A DNA stretch of 64,000 nucleotides from Pectinatus sottacetonis (lineage in GTDB: Bacteria; Bacillota; Negativicutes; Selenomonadales; Selenomonadaceae), in assembly GCF_015732155.1 (NCBI RefSeq), contig NZ_WIQK01000001.1:716501-780500 (forward strand). The letters run 5' to 3'. Shown one piece after another: positions 56,039 to 64,000 of this stretch. Made by a program: the position numbers and the translations under genes. The notes below the pieces were generated by a model that was given only the letters and a program-made list of their open reading frames with translations, ran no database searches and was not told the origin of the DNA. Numbering within the stretch: position 1 is the stretch's first letter; the number at the start of each line of letters is the position of its first letter.

Positions 56039-57845
56039 CATTTTCAGTATATACTTCTAAGCGGTTACGCCCATTTCGTTTTCCCTTATAAACAGCTATA
56101 TCAGCATGTTTTATTATATCATCCACTGAAATTTCTGTTTCATATACTGCCATCCCCAATGTTATAGTAACTTGTATAACAAACTTTTGATAAATAAATT
56201 CATATTCTTCAACCGTTCTTCTTATTTTTTCCCCTATTGCCAATCCTTCTTTTTCCACCGTACCATGCAGTAAAATCAGGAACTCTTCTCCACCCCAGCG
56301 AGAAATATATCCTTTGCCATTTATACATGTTTTAAATATTTTTGCTATTTCCTGCAAAATAAAATCACCACAGTCATGTCCATATGTGTCATTGATTTTC
56401 TTAAAAAAATCTATATCCATCATAATTATAGAAAAAATCGTACCATTTTGAGAAAAATCATTAATACTATCATCTATTTTAGTAATCAAAAATTTTCTGT
56501 TATATAGCCCTGTAAGAAAGTCTATTTGCAATGAGTATTCCAACTTTTCCTTCGTTTTTTCTAGTGTTCTATTTTTTTCCTCCAGTTCATTAGTTCGTTC
56601 CTTTACCTTTTGCTCCAGTTTATTTATCAATAGCTCTAAATGCTCAGCCATATTATTAAAAGAATGTCCTAAAATACCAATTTCATTCTTTTCTGAAACA
56701 CCGGCACGCAGGGAAAAATCTCCCGCAGAAAATTTTTCTGTTATCCCAATAAGATCGTATACTGGCAACAGATATTTATTGATTTTCTGTGACGATATCC
56801 ACGCTGCTGCCAATAAAATCAATATCGACAAAATCAAGGCAATCCATACACTTTTTTTAATGACTAAAATATAGGGGCTCTCTGGGACAGCCGTAACAAG
56901 TATCCAGTCAGCTCCATATTTCTTATATTCAGATACTTTTATATAAAAATCCTCCATACCAGTAAACGTTTTTATATCATCAGCATGGTTGGTTTTATAG
57001 TCCATATAAGCCTCTCTTATTATCGAATCTTTTATAGAAGCTGCATTAGTCCTATGAAATATTCCTTTTGAATCAATAATAAAATTAGGTTCATTTTCAC
57101 TATTAGCAACCAAATCATCTGTTTTTTTTTCAAAAATATAGGCCTTGGCATTACGATTTTTAACAACATATTTTAGTTCATCATTAAGTTTATTTAAAGT
57201 GATATGTGTCCCCAATACACCCAAAAATTTCTTATTTTCATCAAATATCGGATACGATGCAGAAATAACTAAATCATTCATGGCAAAATGCCGGTAAATA
57301 TCAGAAAAAATTGGATACCTACTCTTTTGTGCCGATATATACCAATCACGCGTACGAGGATCAAATTTCCCCAACTGATCTGTTATCCGTCCTATTTTAA
57401 AATCTTTATCCATGGAATAATACGTAGACCGTCCATTAGTCTGTTTATCACTTTTCATAAACTCAAGACTATCATGATAGCGGCGCACACCGTAATATTC
57501 CCCATCAGCCGTGCCAAAACTAAAACTATAAACATTATCATCAGCATTACTCATAGCCCCGCCAAAAAACTTTGCCGCATTATTGTCCTTTTTTATATCA
57601 ATTAATCCCTTTTCTAAAAAATATCTATTACATTCATTCATATGCAGTGGTACTTCCATAAAATTTTTTATCCCATATAATACAGACTGCGTTGTTTCTG
57701 CCTGAGTATAAAGCATAGTTTCATTAATTGACATCTTCCAATAATAGAAAATGATAAAACTAATTATGCATATAGTAACTATTAAGCTGGAAATAAATAA
57801 ATATCTCATTTGTGTTTTTATTGAATTATCTGATAATTTAAGCAT
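56034..57845 (-). CDS. Membrane diguanylate cyclase with dCache sensor, HAMP and GGDEF domains
   Basis: 603 residues from the ATG at 57845, six bases after GAGGG (the ATG two codons earlier abuts it). A transmembrane helix (about 15-35), a periplasmic dCache-like sensor (about 45-330, with DPRTRDWYISAQKS), a second helix (about 332-352), HAMP (about 355-410), a coiled coil, and GGDEF (about 435-600). The active site is RWGGEEFLIL (GGEEF, 518-522). The RxxD inhibitory site five residues before it is absent, so product inhibition may not operate. Makes cyclic-di-GMP in response to an unknown external signal. Confidence 0.93.
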   Translation of the reverse strand: MLKLSDNSIKTQMRYLFISSLIVTICIISFIIFYYWKMSINETMLYTQAETTQSVLYGIKNFMEVPLHMNECNRYFLEKGLIDIKKDNNAAKFFGGAMSNADDNVYSFSFGTADGEYYGVRRYHDSLEFMKSDKQTNGRSTYYSMDKDFKIGRITDQLGKFDPRTRDWYISAQKSRYPIFSDIYRHFAMNDLVISASYPIFDENKKFLGVLGTHITLNKLNDELKYVVKNRNAKAYIFEKKTDDLVANSENEPNFIIDSKGIFHRTNAASIKDSIIREAYMDYKTNHADDIKTFTGMEDFYIKVSEYKKYGADWILVTAVPESPYILVIKKSVWIALILSILILLAAAWISSQKINKYLLPVYDLIGITEKFSAGDFSLRAGVSEKNEIGILGHSFNNMAEHLELLINKLEQKVKERTNELEEKNRTLEKTKEKLEYSLQIDFLTGLYNRKFLITKIDDSINDFSQNGTIFSIIMMDIDFFKKINDTYGHDCGDFILQEIAKIFKTCINGKGYISRWGGEEFLILLHGTVEKEGLAIGEKIRRTVEEYEFIYQKFVIQVTITLGMAVYETEISVDDIIKHADIAVYKGKRNGRNRLEVYTENE

Positions 57846-58037
57846 AATCATCCCTCTTATTCTCTTTATTTCTATTAAAAATCAGGATACGCTTTTACTT
57901 AATAATATATTTCTATCAAACATAAATATTTTCCTTCTATATATGAAGCTTAATGTATCACTATAAATATAATATGTTATAATTATTATGTTTATACAAA
58001 TAATATTATCCAAAATAAATACAAAAAGGAATCTATT

Positions 58038-58778
58038 ATGCCATCAATCCGACTACGCACTGTAGCAGCTTTTGTTCCTGTCAATGCTGTTATTGCAGAT
58101 ATAGGTACTGATCATGCCTGCTTGCCTATCTATTTAATAAAAAAGCATGTAATAAATCACGCTATAGCAATAGATATTAATAAAGGGCCTTATATAACTG
58201 CCCAAAAAGCCGTTAAAGCCAAAAATATGACTACCAAAATTGACGTACGGCTCGGGAGCGGTCTTTCCCCCATAAAGACAGGTGAAATTACTACAGCTGT
58301 TTTTGCTGGAATGGGCGGAATCCTTATAAGTAGCCTACTAAAAGAATCTACTCATATAGTATCTTCCCTGAATGATCTTATCTTACAACCACAGCTGGCT
58401 GCCGATAAACTGCGTCACTATCTTTATCAAATAGGCTGGCACATTACTGATGAGGCTTTAGCCAAAGAACAAAATCATATATATCAGATAATTTATGCTC
58501 TTCCAGGGAAAAAACAAATGCCCACTCCTATCGAACTTGAAGTTGGCCCTGTCCTGATAAATAAAAGACCCCCTTTGTTTAACCTTCATATAAAGGAGCT
58601 TTTGCGCCGCAATAATAAAATACTTACCGGATTGAAAAAAGCCTCAACACACGGAAAAAATAATGTCCAATTAAAAAACTTATCTGATATAGTAAAAAAA
58701 CTGGAGGTAATATACAATGATAAGCTGTCAAACGATAATAGAAGCAATGGAAAAAATTGCCCCACACAATCTAGCTGA
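58038..58778 (+). CDS. trmK: tRNA (adenine-22-N1)-methyltransferase TrmK
   Basis: 246 residues: class I methyltransferase with SAM motif VIADIGTDHACLPIYL (about 18-33), AIDINKGPYITAQKAV, and VFAGMGGILISSLL (about 88-101). Methylates A22 of bacterial tRNAs. ATG follows AAAAAGGAA. The pairing with a Nif3-family gene directly downstream is the usual Firmicute arrangement, and the two genes overlap by 62 bases, which is unusually long. Confidence 0.93.
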   Translation: MPSIRLRTVAAFVPVNAVIADIGTDHACLPIYLIKKHVINHAIAIDINKGPYITAQKAVKAKNMTTKIDVRLGSGLSPIKTGEITTAVFAGMGGILISSLLKESTHIVSSLNDLILQPQLAADKLRHYLYQIGWHITDEALAKEQNHIYQIIYALPGKKQMPTPIELEVGPVLINKRPPLFNLHIKELLRRNNKILTGLKKASTHGKNNVQLKNLSDIVKKLEVIYNDKLSNDNRSNGKNCPTQSS

Positions 58779-59832
58779 AGAATGGGATAATCCTGGTCTT
58801 TTAATTGGTGATCCCGCACAAAAAATAAATAAACTGATTGTTTGTCTTGATGTCAATAACAACGTAATCAACACAGCCCTAAAAGAAAAATGCGATATGA
58901 TAATTTCACATCATCCTTTCATTTTCCATCCGCTAAAAAAAATACGTACTGACCTGCCACAGGGTAAATCTATCCAAACACTATTAGCAAATAATATTGC
59001 CGTCTTTGCTGCCCATACCAATCTGGACAGTGCCCTGGGTGGTATCAATGATTACCTCTGCCATTTATGGGGGTTACATAATACTATACCATTAAATACA
59101 GCTTCCACAGAAGAATTAATAAAGCTGATCGTTTTTGTACCAGTAGATTATGCCGAAAAAGTTCGTCTGGCAATAGGTAAAGCCGGTGCCGGTTTTGTCG
59201 GTAAATATTCCAACTGTTCCTTTGAATCCAATGGTACAGGCCACTTTCTCCCGCTGCCTGGAACCAATCCCTTCATTGGTGAAATTGGCAAAACAGCATC
59301 AGTAAATGAAACTAAAATTGAAACTATATTCCCCGCTAAAATACAGTCAAAAGTCATAAAAGCAATGCTCAAGGCTCATCCCTATGAAGAAGCGGCCTAT
59401 GAATTGCATTCGTTAAAACCAACAAATATATTTACAGGACTTGGCCGCATTGGAGAATTATCTACCGCTATTGATTTGGAAGATTTTACAGCAATGATAA
59501 AAAACACCCTACCCGTAAAAAATATTCGTCTTGTCAAAAGCAATAATAAAAAAATCAAAAAAGCCGCCTTGTGCAGTGGTACCGGAGCCGAATTTATAAA
59601 TAGGGCAAAATTTATGGGTGCTGATATATATATAACTGGAGATGTTAAATACCATGAAGCTCAAAAGGCACAGGAACTAAATATGAACCTCATAGATGCC
59701 GGACATTTCGGCACAGAATTCCCTATTGTAAAATATCTTGCAAAAAAATTAGAGACCATAGCCACTAAAAACAAATGGCAGATAAAAGTCCTTCACGATA
59801 AAGCTTCTGTTGATCCCTTTACCGTAATATAA
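58717..59832 (+). CDS. yqfO: Nif3-like dinuclear metal centre protein (YqfO type)
   Basis: 371 residues, the long form with a central PII-like insert (about 120-230). Metal ligands include the HH pair in DMIISHHPFIFHPLKK (about 60-75) and DAGHFGTEFPIVKYL near 330. ATG follows ACTGGAGG with eight bases between. The biochemical role of the family is still unclear, although it is often listed as GTP cyclohydrolase I type 2. Overlaps trmK by 62 bases in another frame. Confidence 0.93.
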   Translation: MISCQTIIEAMEKIAPHNLAEEWDNPGLLIGDPAQKINKLIVCLDVNNNVINTALKEKCDMIISHHPFIFHPLKKIRTDLPQGKSIQTLLANNIAVFAAHTNLDSALGGINDYLCHLWGLHNTIPLNTASTEELIKLIVFVPVDYAEKVRLAIGKAGAGFVGKYSNCSFESNGTGHFLPLPGTNPFIGEIGKTASVNETKIETIFPAKIQSKVIKAMLKAHPYEEAAYELHSLKPTNIFTGLGRIGELSTAIDLEDFTAMIKNTLPVKNIRLVKSNNKKIKKAALCSGTGAEFINRAKFMGADIYITGDVKYHEAQKAQELNMNLIDAGHFGTEFPIVKYLAKKLETIATKNKWQIKVLHDKASVDPFTVI

Positions 59833-59905
59833 AAATGCTTACTGTACTTTTTAGCTATCTTTTAAACATAGTCATAAAACTTTATTCTATAACATGATGC
59901 ATCAG

Positions 59906-61771
59906 CTAATTACCCAACTCCCCCTTTTTGATTGCCGTGATATCATGGCAATGTACCATACACACATCTCTGTCTCCGTCCCACTGGATTTTTGATACAG
60001 AAACATGCAGCCATATTTTCCGCTTAGGTATATATATATCCTGTTTCGCCGATTTAACAACCTCTGTTAACAATACCGCAGGACAAAAAGAACAGTTCAT
60101 ACTTTCACAACAAACACTGTCATAGCAATGTTTGCCTATCTTATCAGTACCAAAAAATTCCGCTGCACTTTCATTTAAAAATAATATTTCACGCGTATTT
60201 TTATCAATTACATATATAAATGATTCTATATGATCCAATATTTCCAAGGCCTGCATACGGGATAATTTCACTTCATCCATTGAGCGTCTATGAAGTAAAA
60301 ATGTCCCTAAAATCTCAGCAGTAAATGACAGTGCTTCTATTTCCTCATTTTTCCATGCCCGTGGATGTGGATGATATTCAAAGCCTATCAGTCCAACCAA
60401 ATTTCCCTTGTCCACCATTGCACATTCCAATAGTGCTTTTACTGGACTATTATTAAAATATCTTCGCAACTCCTGCGGTAATAGTGTTACATTTTCACAA
60501 CTGAATACACCGTTTTCATCAAAATAATGGAAAAATTTTTCTGCCACCATGGACAAAATATGCTGCTGTTTACCCTGCTGTGACTGTACACCATCATTGC
60601 ACCATTCAAACGTGTTAGCGTACATCTGATTTTTTTTCTTTTCCAAAATGAATGTACGGCTGATACTATATCGGCGACCAATCACTTCCAAAATCAAGTT
60701 TGTTGCCGCATCAGCATCTTCACTCCGATATAAAATGCGAAAAATATACTCAATCACATTTTCATAAAAAGACTTTTGATTCTTTTCCTGTAGTTCAGAA
60801 TTTATTCTATTATTCACATATTCGCTGACTGGCATTTTATCATGGTATATATAATAATTATTTTTCCCCTCAGCTTTGACATGATAAAGTGCTCTATCAG
60901 CTTTTTCAAACAGTTCTTCAAATTCAATTCCTGATTCTGGTGAAACAGCAATACCTACACTAGCTGATATCTTATAGATTTCTTCCTTCGCATTATATTC
61001 ACGCTGCAACTGCCCGATCAATTCCTGTGCCTTATCAGATATAATATTATTATCACTTATATTTTTTAATAAAACCATAAATTCATCACCACCAACACGA
61101 CCAACAATATCAGTTTTTCTAAAAGAATCCTTAATATGATGCGCTAACTCCGCTATAACTGCATCACCAAATAAATGACCAAAATGATCATTAACAGCTT
61201 TAAAACCATCAATATCTATTATAAAAAGAGCTTGTTTTTTATCTTTTAAGCGCGCATTTTTAAGATAATTAGTGATAAACTTTTGCGTTGTAGCCTTATT
61301 AAACAATCCTGTCAATACATCATTATGCGCTTGATGCAAAAGATGCTCATATTCCTCTTTCTGTCTGTTTATATCCGTCATCATACAAAAAACATATTCA
61401 GGAATCCCCTTATTATTACAGCGCAGCAGCAATCACAGCTGGAACCACAAATATTTTCCAGTCTTGACCCGCAGCCGCAGTTCAAATTTTTCATAATGCC
61501 GCGTCAGAAATTTATTTTTTTTCTTTATTTTTTCAATATACGGTGTTAAAAAATCATGGCTATCCGGATAAAGAAAAAACACTTTATTAATATTGCTGCT
61601 GAAATTATCTGCTGCCGGTTTGCTACCAAAAATCAAGTTCCAGTTATCTGATACATATATACGATCAGATTCTATCTCCCACTCAAATATAACGGACTGA
61701 CTTAATTCAGCCAAAATTCTATAGCTTTCTATGTCGAACTTCTTTACTTTTTTCTCCTGCTGCTTTTCCAT
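59906..61771 (-). pseudogene. PAS-GGDEF-GAF-PAS diguanylate cyclase split by an in-frame TGA
   Basis: Starting at ATG 61771 (after TAAGGAG) the frame encodes a PAS domain up to KTGKYLWFQL, meets TGA at 61433-61435, and resumes in the same frame with LLLRCNNKGIPEYVF, the rest of that PAS domain. Reading the TGA as a former CGA gives the expected WFQLR. The part after the stop (59906-61432) has GGDEF at 114-118 with an RKTD inhibitory site, a GAF-like domain, and a PAS with Cys-rich CYDSVCCESMNCSFC. Whole length would be 621 residues. Re-initiation at the TTG after the stop has no ribosome site, so the gene is probably inactive unless read through or a sequencing error. Confidence 0.8.
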
Positions 61772-61836
61772 AACTTCTCCTTACATAACCTTTTTTACAG
61801 TATCGTCGGCTCCAATGACTTATTTATACTGCAAAT

Positions 61837-61887
61837 AAAAGTCAGCTTTTGATATATAATTATATTATATATCAAAAGCTGACTTTT
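61837..61887 (-). terminator. Terminator with 24-bp perfect stem
   Basis: Perfect pairing of 61837-61860 with 61864-61887 around a three-base loop, GC part AGTCAGC, and T-runs at both ends. Lies about 115 bases after the AraM stop and 65 bases before the split cyclase gene, so it ends the AraM transcript. Confidence 0.88.
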
Positions 61888-62002
61888 TTCCGTATCAATA
61901 TAAAAATGTAAATCTAAACAATATCCTGCATTTCACGTACTACATGCAAATATTGTTAATACATTCTAATATTTATAATTTCAATTAACAAATAAAAAAA
62001 CC

Positions 62003-63370
62003 TTATTTTCCTATATTACTTTCTGATAACATGTCTATTTCTCTGCAAACTTTATCTGCTGCTTCCTCTAATTTTCCACAATCAAACAATAATTGTAATA
62101 CGCCATAACGATTACGCATTTCTTTAGCATATATTATTGTATCTCGCAAAAGCTGGGGAGTAATTCCTATTTGTCTTGGTAAAAATGGTTCTTGTACTTT
62201 TTTCATCCGTTTTATCATTATATTTATATCTGGTAAACTTTTTATAAGCTTTATTATCTGCATTTTATTAGACAAGACATTTCGTATTCTTACAACAGCC
62301 TTTTGGGAATCATTTTTATGCACTTTATTCTCTAGATCAATAATACTACAACTACATTTCCCATAAACATCAACTATCATTTTTTCCCATTTCTCTTTAT
62401 CAAATAAAATAGTTGGTAAATTATTATTAACTTCTAAAATATTTACTGCTTCTTTATATACATAAAGTGCCACTATTGTTGCTATCCCTACAAACGTGCC
62501 ATGTTCAATGTCATGCCGATGGTAATTTTGTAAAAACATCATTTCCCAAAAATGGCCCATTTGGTGTTCACACCCAGATGCTGGACGTGAATTTCCACAA
62601 TAACTTATACCTATTCCCGCCCATATCAAACCCTCCATAACTGAAGCTATTGCCTGCGGATCCCTTTCAGCAATACCATGATCAGCAGCTTTTGCCACTA
62701 TATCAACAGCTCTACGCATCAATTTCTCAATTTCTGGACAATAATATTCGTTATTTACTATATGTGATAATTTCCATTCCACTAAACAAACATATTTGCC
62801 AAATATATCACCTACTCCAGATGCTATCATATTTACTGGTGCATCTTTTAATATATCAACATCGCCAATTATCGCCCATGGAAAACCTAATCCTTCATAT
62901 GTTACCTTAAAACCATCTATAATTAATGGTGATACTGCTGAAGCATAACCGTCCATAGACGGTGCTGTTGCAACTATAGCATATGGAATATATATTTTTT
63001 TTGATACAAATCGCACTAAATCATTTATTACCCCTGATCCTATTGCAATAATAAAATCACAATCAACTGGTATGTGAGTGAAAATCTTTCCTAAATTTAA
63101 TTCATTAGGTATAAGTTCTTCATCTGTAAAAATATATTCATTATATGATATACCAATCTTTTTTAATGCTGTATATACTTTTTCCCCGGCTATTTTTATA
63201 GTATGCTTATCTGCTACAATACAAATATTTTTAAATTTTTCCTCTTGTACATAATCTGCCAATTTTTTAATAACATTAAAACCTATGTCTACATGCTTAA
63301 TATTACATTGATGTTTTTTCCCACAACTGCAAACTATTTCCCTATTTAAATACTTATTCCAGTTAATCAC
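62003..63370 (-). CDS. araM: sn-glycerol-1-phosphate dehydrogenase, AraM/EgsA family
   Basis: 455 residues. NAD-binding segment FIIAIGSGVINDLVRFVS (about 108-125) and TAPSMDGYAS; metal ligands are Asp in ASGVGDIFGKY, His in GCEHQMGHFWE and His in DIEHGTFVGIA. A Cys-rich N-terminus (VCSCGKKHQC) is shared with many AraM proteins. Makes glycerol-1-phosphate from dihydroxyacetone phosphate; in Bacillus it supplies an ether-type lipid. The start is GTG after AGGAGCAGG. Next to an epimerase-like gene, so it may belong to a sugar-phosphate or glycan pathway. Confidence 0.9.
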   Translation of the reverse strand: MINWNKYLNREIVCSCGKKHQCNIKHVDIGFNVIKKLADYVQEEKFKNICIVADKHTIKIAGEKVYTALKKIGISYNEYIFTDEELIPNELNLGKIFTHIPVDCDFIIAIGSGVINDLVRFVSKKIYIPYAIVATAPSMDGYASAVSPLIIDGFKVTYEGLGFPWAIIGDVDILKDAPVNMIASGVGDIFGKYVCLVEWKLSHIVNNEYYCPEIEKLMRRAVDIVAKAADHGIAERDPQAIASVMEGLIWAGIGISYCGNSRPASGCEHQMGHFWEMMFLQNYHRHDIEHGTFVGIATIVALYVYKEAVNILEVNNNLPTILFDKEKWEKMIVDVYGKCSCSIIDLENKVHKNDSQKAVVRIRNVLSNKMQIIKLIKSLPDINIMIKRMKKVQEPFLPRQIGITPQLLRDTIIYAKEMRNRYGVLQLLFDCGKLEEAADKVCREIDMLSESNIGK

Positions 63371-63388
63371 TATACCTGCTCCTCCATA

Positions 63389-64000
63389 TTAAACTAGCGA
63401 ATATTTGCCGTAATTTTTAATAGGCAGGGCATTACGTAATTCTCTTAAATTTTGCCGCAATGATCGCCCTTGCCTAAACAAACCAGAAGTCCCACATGTA
63501 AAAATTGTTGCACCAGCAATGTATAAAGCTTTTATTGTTATACAATTTACATTACCATCTGCCTGAATACGAATTGTACTATTATTTTTTCTTAATATTT
63601 TAGCCATTAATCGTATATGGTCAATAGCTTGTGTATTAATTTTTTGTCCTGAAAAGCCTGGATTAACCGTAAGTTTTAATATCCACGCACAATTCTGAGC
63701 TAATGCAAAAAAATCTTCTTGAGGTGCTGTTTCTGCACGATAAGCCAATACTGGTACAGCTCCAACTCTTCTTATCAATTGAAAAGTTTTCTGGGGATCA
63801 GTCATCGCTTCATAATGTACAGCAATATAATCCACACCGTATCCTGCAAAAATATTAATATATTCTTCTGGATTTTCAACTGCTAAATGCAATTCAATAG
63901 GTAGTTTACTATTTTTCTTTAAATATTGATATGCTATATCCCCCAAGACATAACATTTATTGAATTTTCCATCAACTATATCATAATGTAAAAATCCCAC
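63389..64000 (-). CDS. Ribulose-phosphate 3-epimerase-like protein (N-terminus beyond window)
   Basis: The visible 203 residues form most of a TIM barrel: FLHYDIVDGKF (family HxDxMDG with Tyr for Asp neighbour differences), ELHLAVENPEEYI, HYEAM, LKLTVNPGFSGQKIN (the NPGFxGQ motif) and IQADGNVNC. The GTG at the window edge is internal to the motif, so the true start lies to the right. Family members interconvert pentulose or hexulose phosphates; the departures (DIVDG for DVMDG) suggest a divergent paralogue rather than the housekeeping Rpe. 18 bases before the AraM gene, probably one transcript. Confidence 0.8.
   Translation of the reverse strand: MGFLHYDIVDGKFNKCYVLGDIAYQYLKKNSKLPIELHLAVENPEEYINIFAGYGVDYIAVHYEAMTDPQKTFQLIRRVGAVPVLAYRAETAPQEDFFALAQNCAWILKLTVNPGFSGQKINTQAIDHIRLMAKILRKNNSTIRIQADGNVNCITIKALYIAGATIFTCGTSGLFRQGRSLRQNLRELRNALPIKNYGKYSLV

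Noticed and set aside
61433-61435. Selenocysteine reading of the TGA in the split cyclase
   Set aside because: The position normally holds Arg in PAS domains, no catalytic role is expected there, and no SECIS-like stem directly follows; a nonsense mutation is simpler.

Overview
The window is AT-rich chromosomal DNA from a diderm, flagellated Firmicute, almost certainly class Negativicutes and probably a Selenomonadaceae-type organism. Three things point there. Lipid A and outer-membrane genes (lpxA, fabZ, lpxC, lpxD, bamA, tamB, tolC, mlaEFD, three OmpH-like chaperones) sit together. Flagellar P- and L-ring genes (flgI, flgH, flgA) sit beside a Firmicute-style mbl-flgF-flgG block. The remaining genes have Firmicute character: class 3 fructose-bisphosphatase, the trmK-yqfO pair, AraM, and many TTG/GTG starts behind strong AGGAGG sites. 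The species cannot be named from sequence alone.

Layout. Positions 1-24134 (all minus strand) are an envelope-biogenesis block. In transcription order it holds an AMIN/phosphodiester-glycosidase protein, a small barrel-sandwich protein with an S55-type protease-like protein, mlaE-mlaF-mlaD, tolC, tamB, a sigma-70-family factor, a one-TM protein, bamA, an unknown beta-barrel protein, three ompH paralogues, lpxD, a decayed IS200/IS605 insertion, an outer-membrane protein, lpxC, fabZ and lpxA (cut by the left edge). Positions 24488-30534 (minus) are mbl-flgF-flgG-flgA-flgH-flgI-flgJ behind a good promoter. Positions 30761-32375 (minus) carry a degenerate GGDEF protein and a GNAT acetyltransferase.

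From 32587 most genes are on the plus strand: an MscS channel, the complete F1Fo ATP synthase operon atpIBEFHAGDC, a lactonase-zwf pair with a large inverted repeat in front, rplM-rpsI with a promoter and probable L13 leader, a MATE exporter, and a two-gene RND efflux operon preceded by an operator-like palindrome. From 50875 gene directions mix: an oxidoreductase and fructose-bisphosphatase (minus), an MBL-fold hydrolase (minus), a LysR regulator (plus), a diguanylate cyclase (minus), trmK-yqfO (plus), a PAS-GGDEF-GAF-PAS gene split by one in-frame TGA (minus), an AraM-type glycerol-1-phosphate dehydrogenase and a ribulose-phosphate-3-epimerase-like gene cut by the right edge (minus).

How it fits together. 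LpxA/C/D and FabZ feed lipid A synthesis. OmpH-like chaperones and BamA deliver and insert beta-barrels. TamB and the MlaEFD system, whose MlaD appears to carry its own outer-membrane barrel, move lipids between membranes. TolC and the RND pump (separate loci) could form an efflux channel. The flagellar ring genes fit a flagellum crossing this outer membrane. The most notable hypotheses are a sigma factor plus single-TM protein embedded next to bamA (a possible envelope-stress cassette), a family of long-loop inverted repeats at gene 3' ends, a reordered S55 active site, and the TGA-split cyclic-di-GMP gene. I saw no tRNA, rRNA, CRISPR array or prophage.
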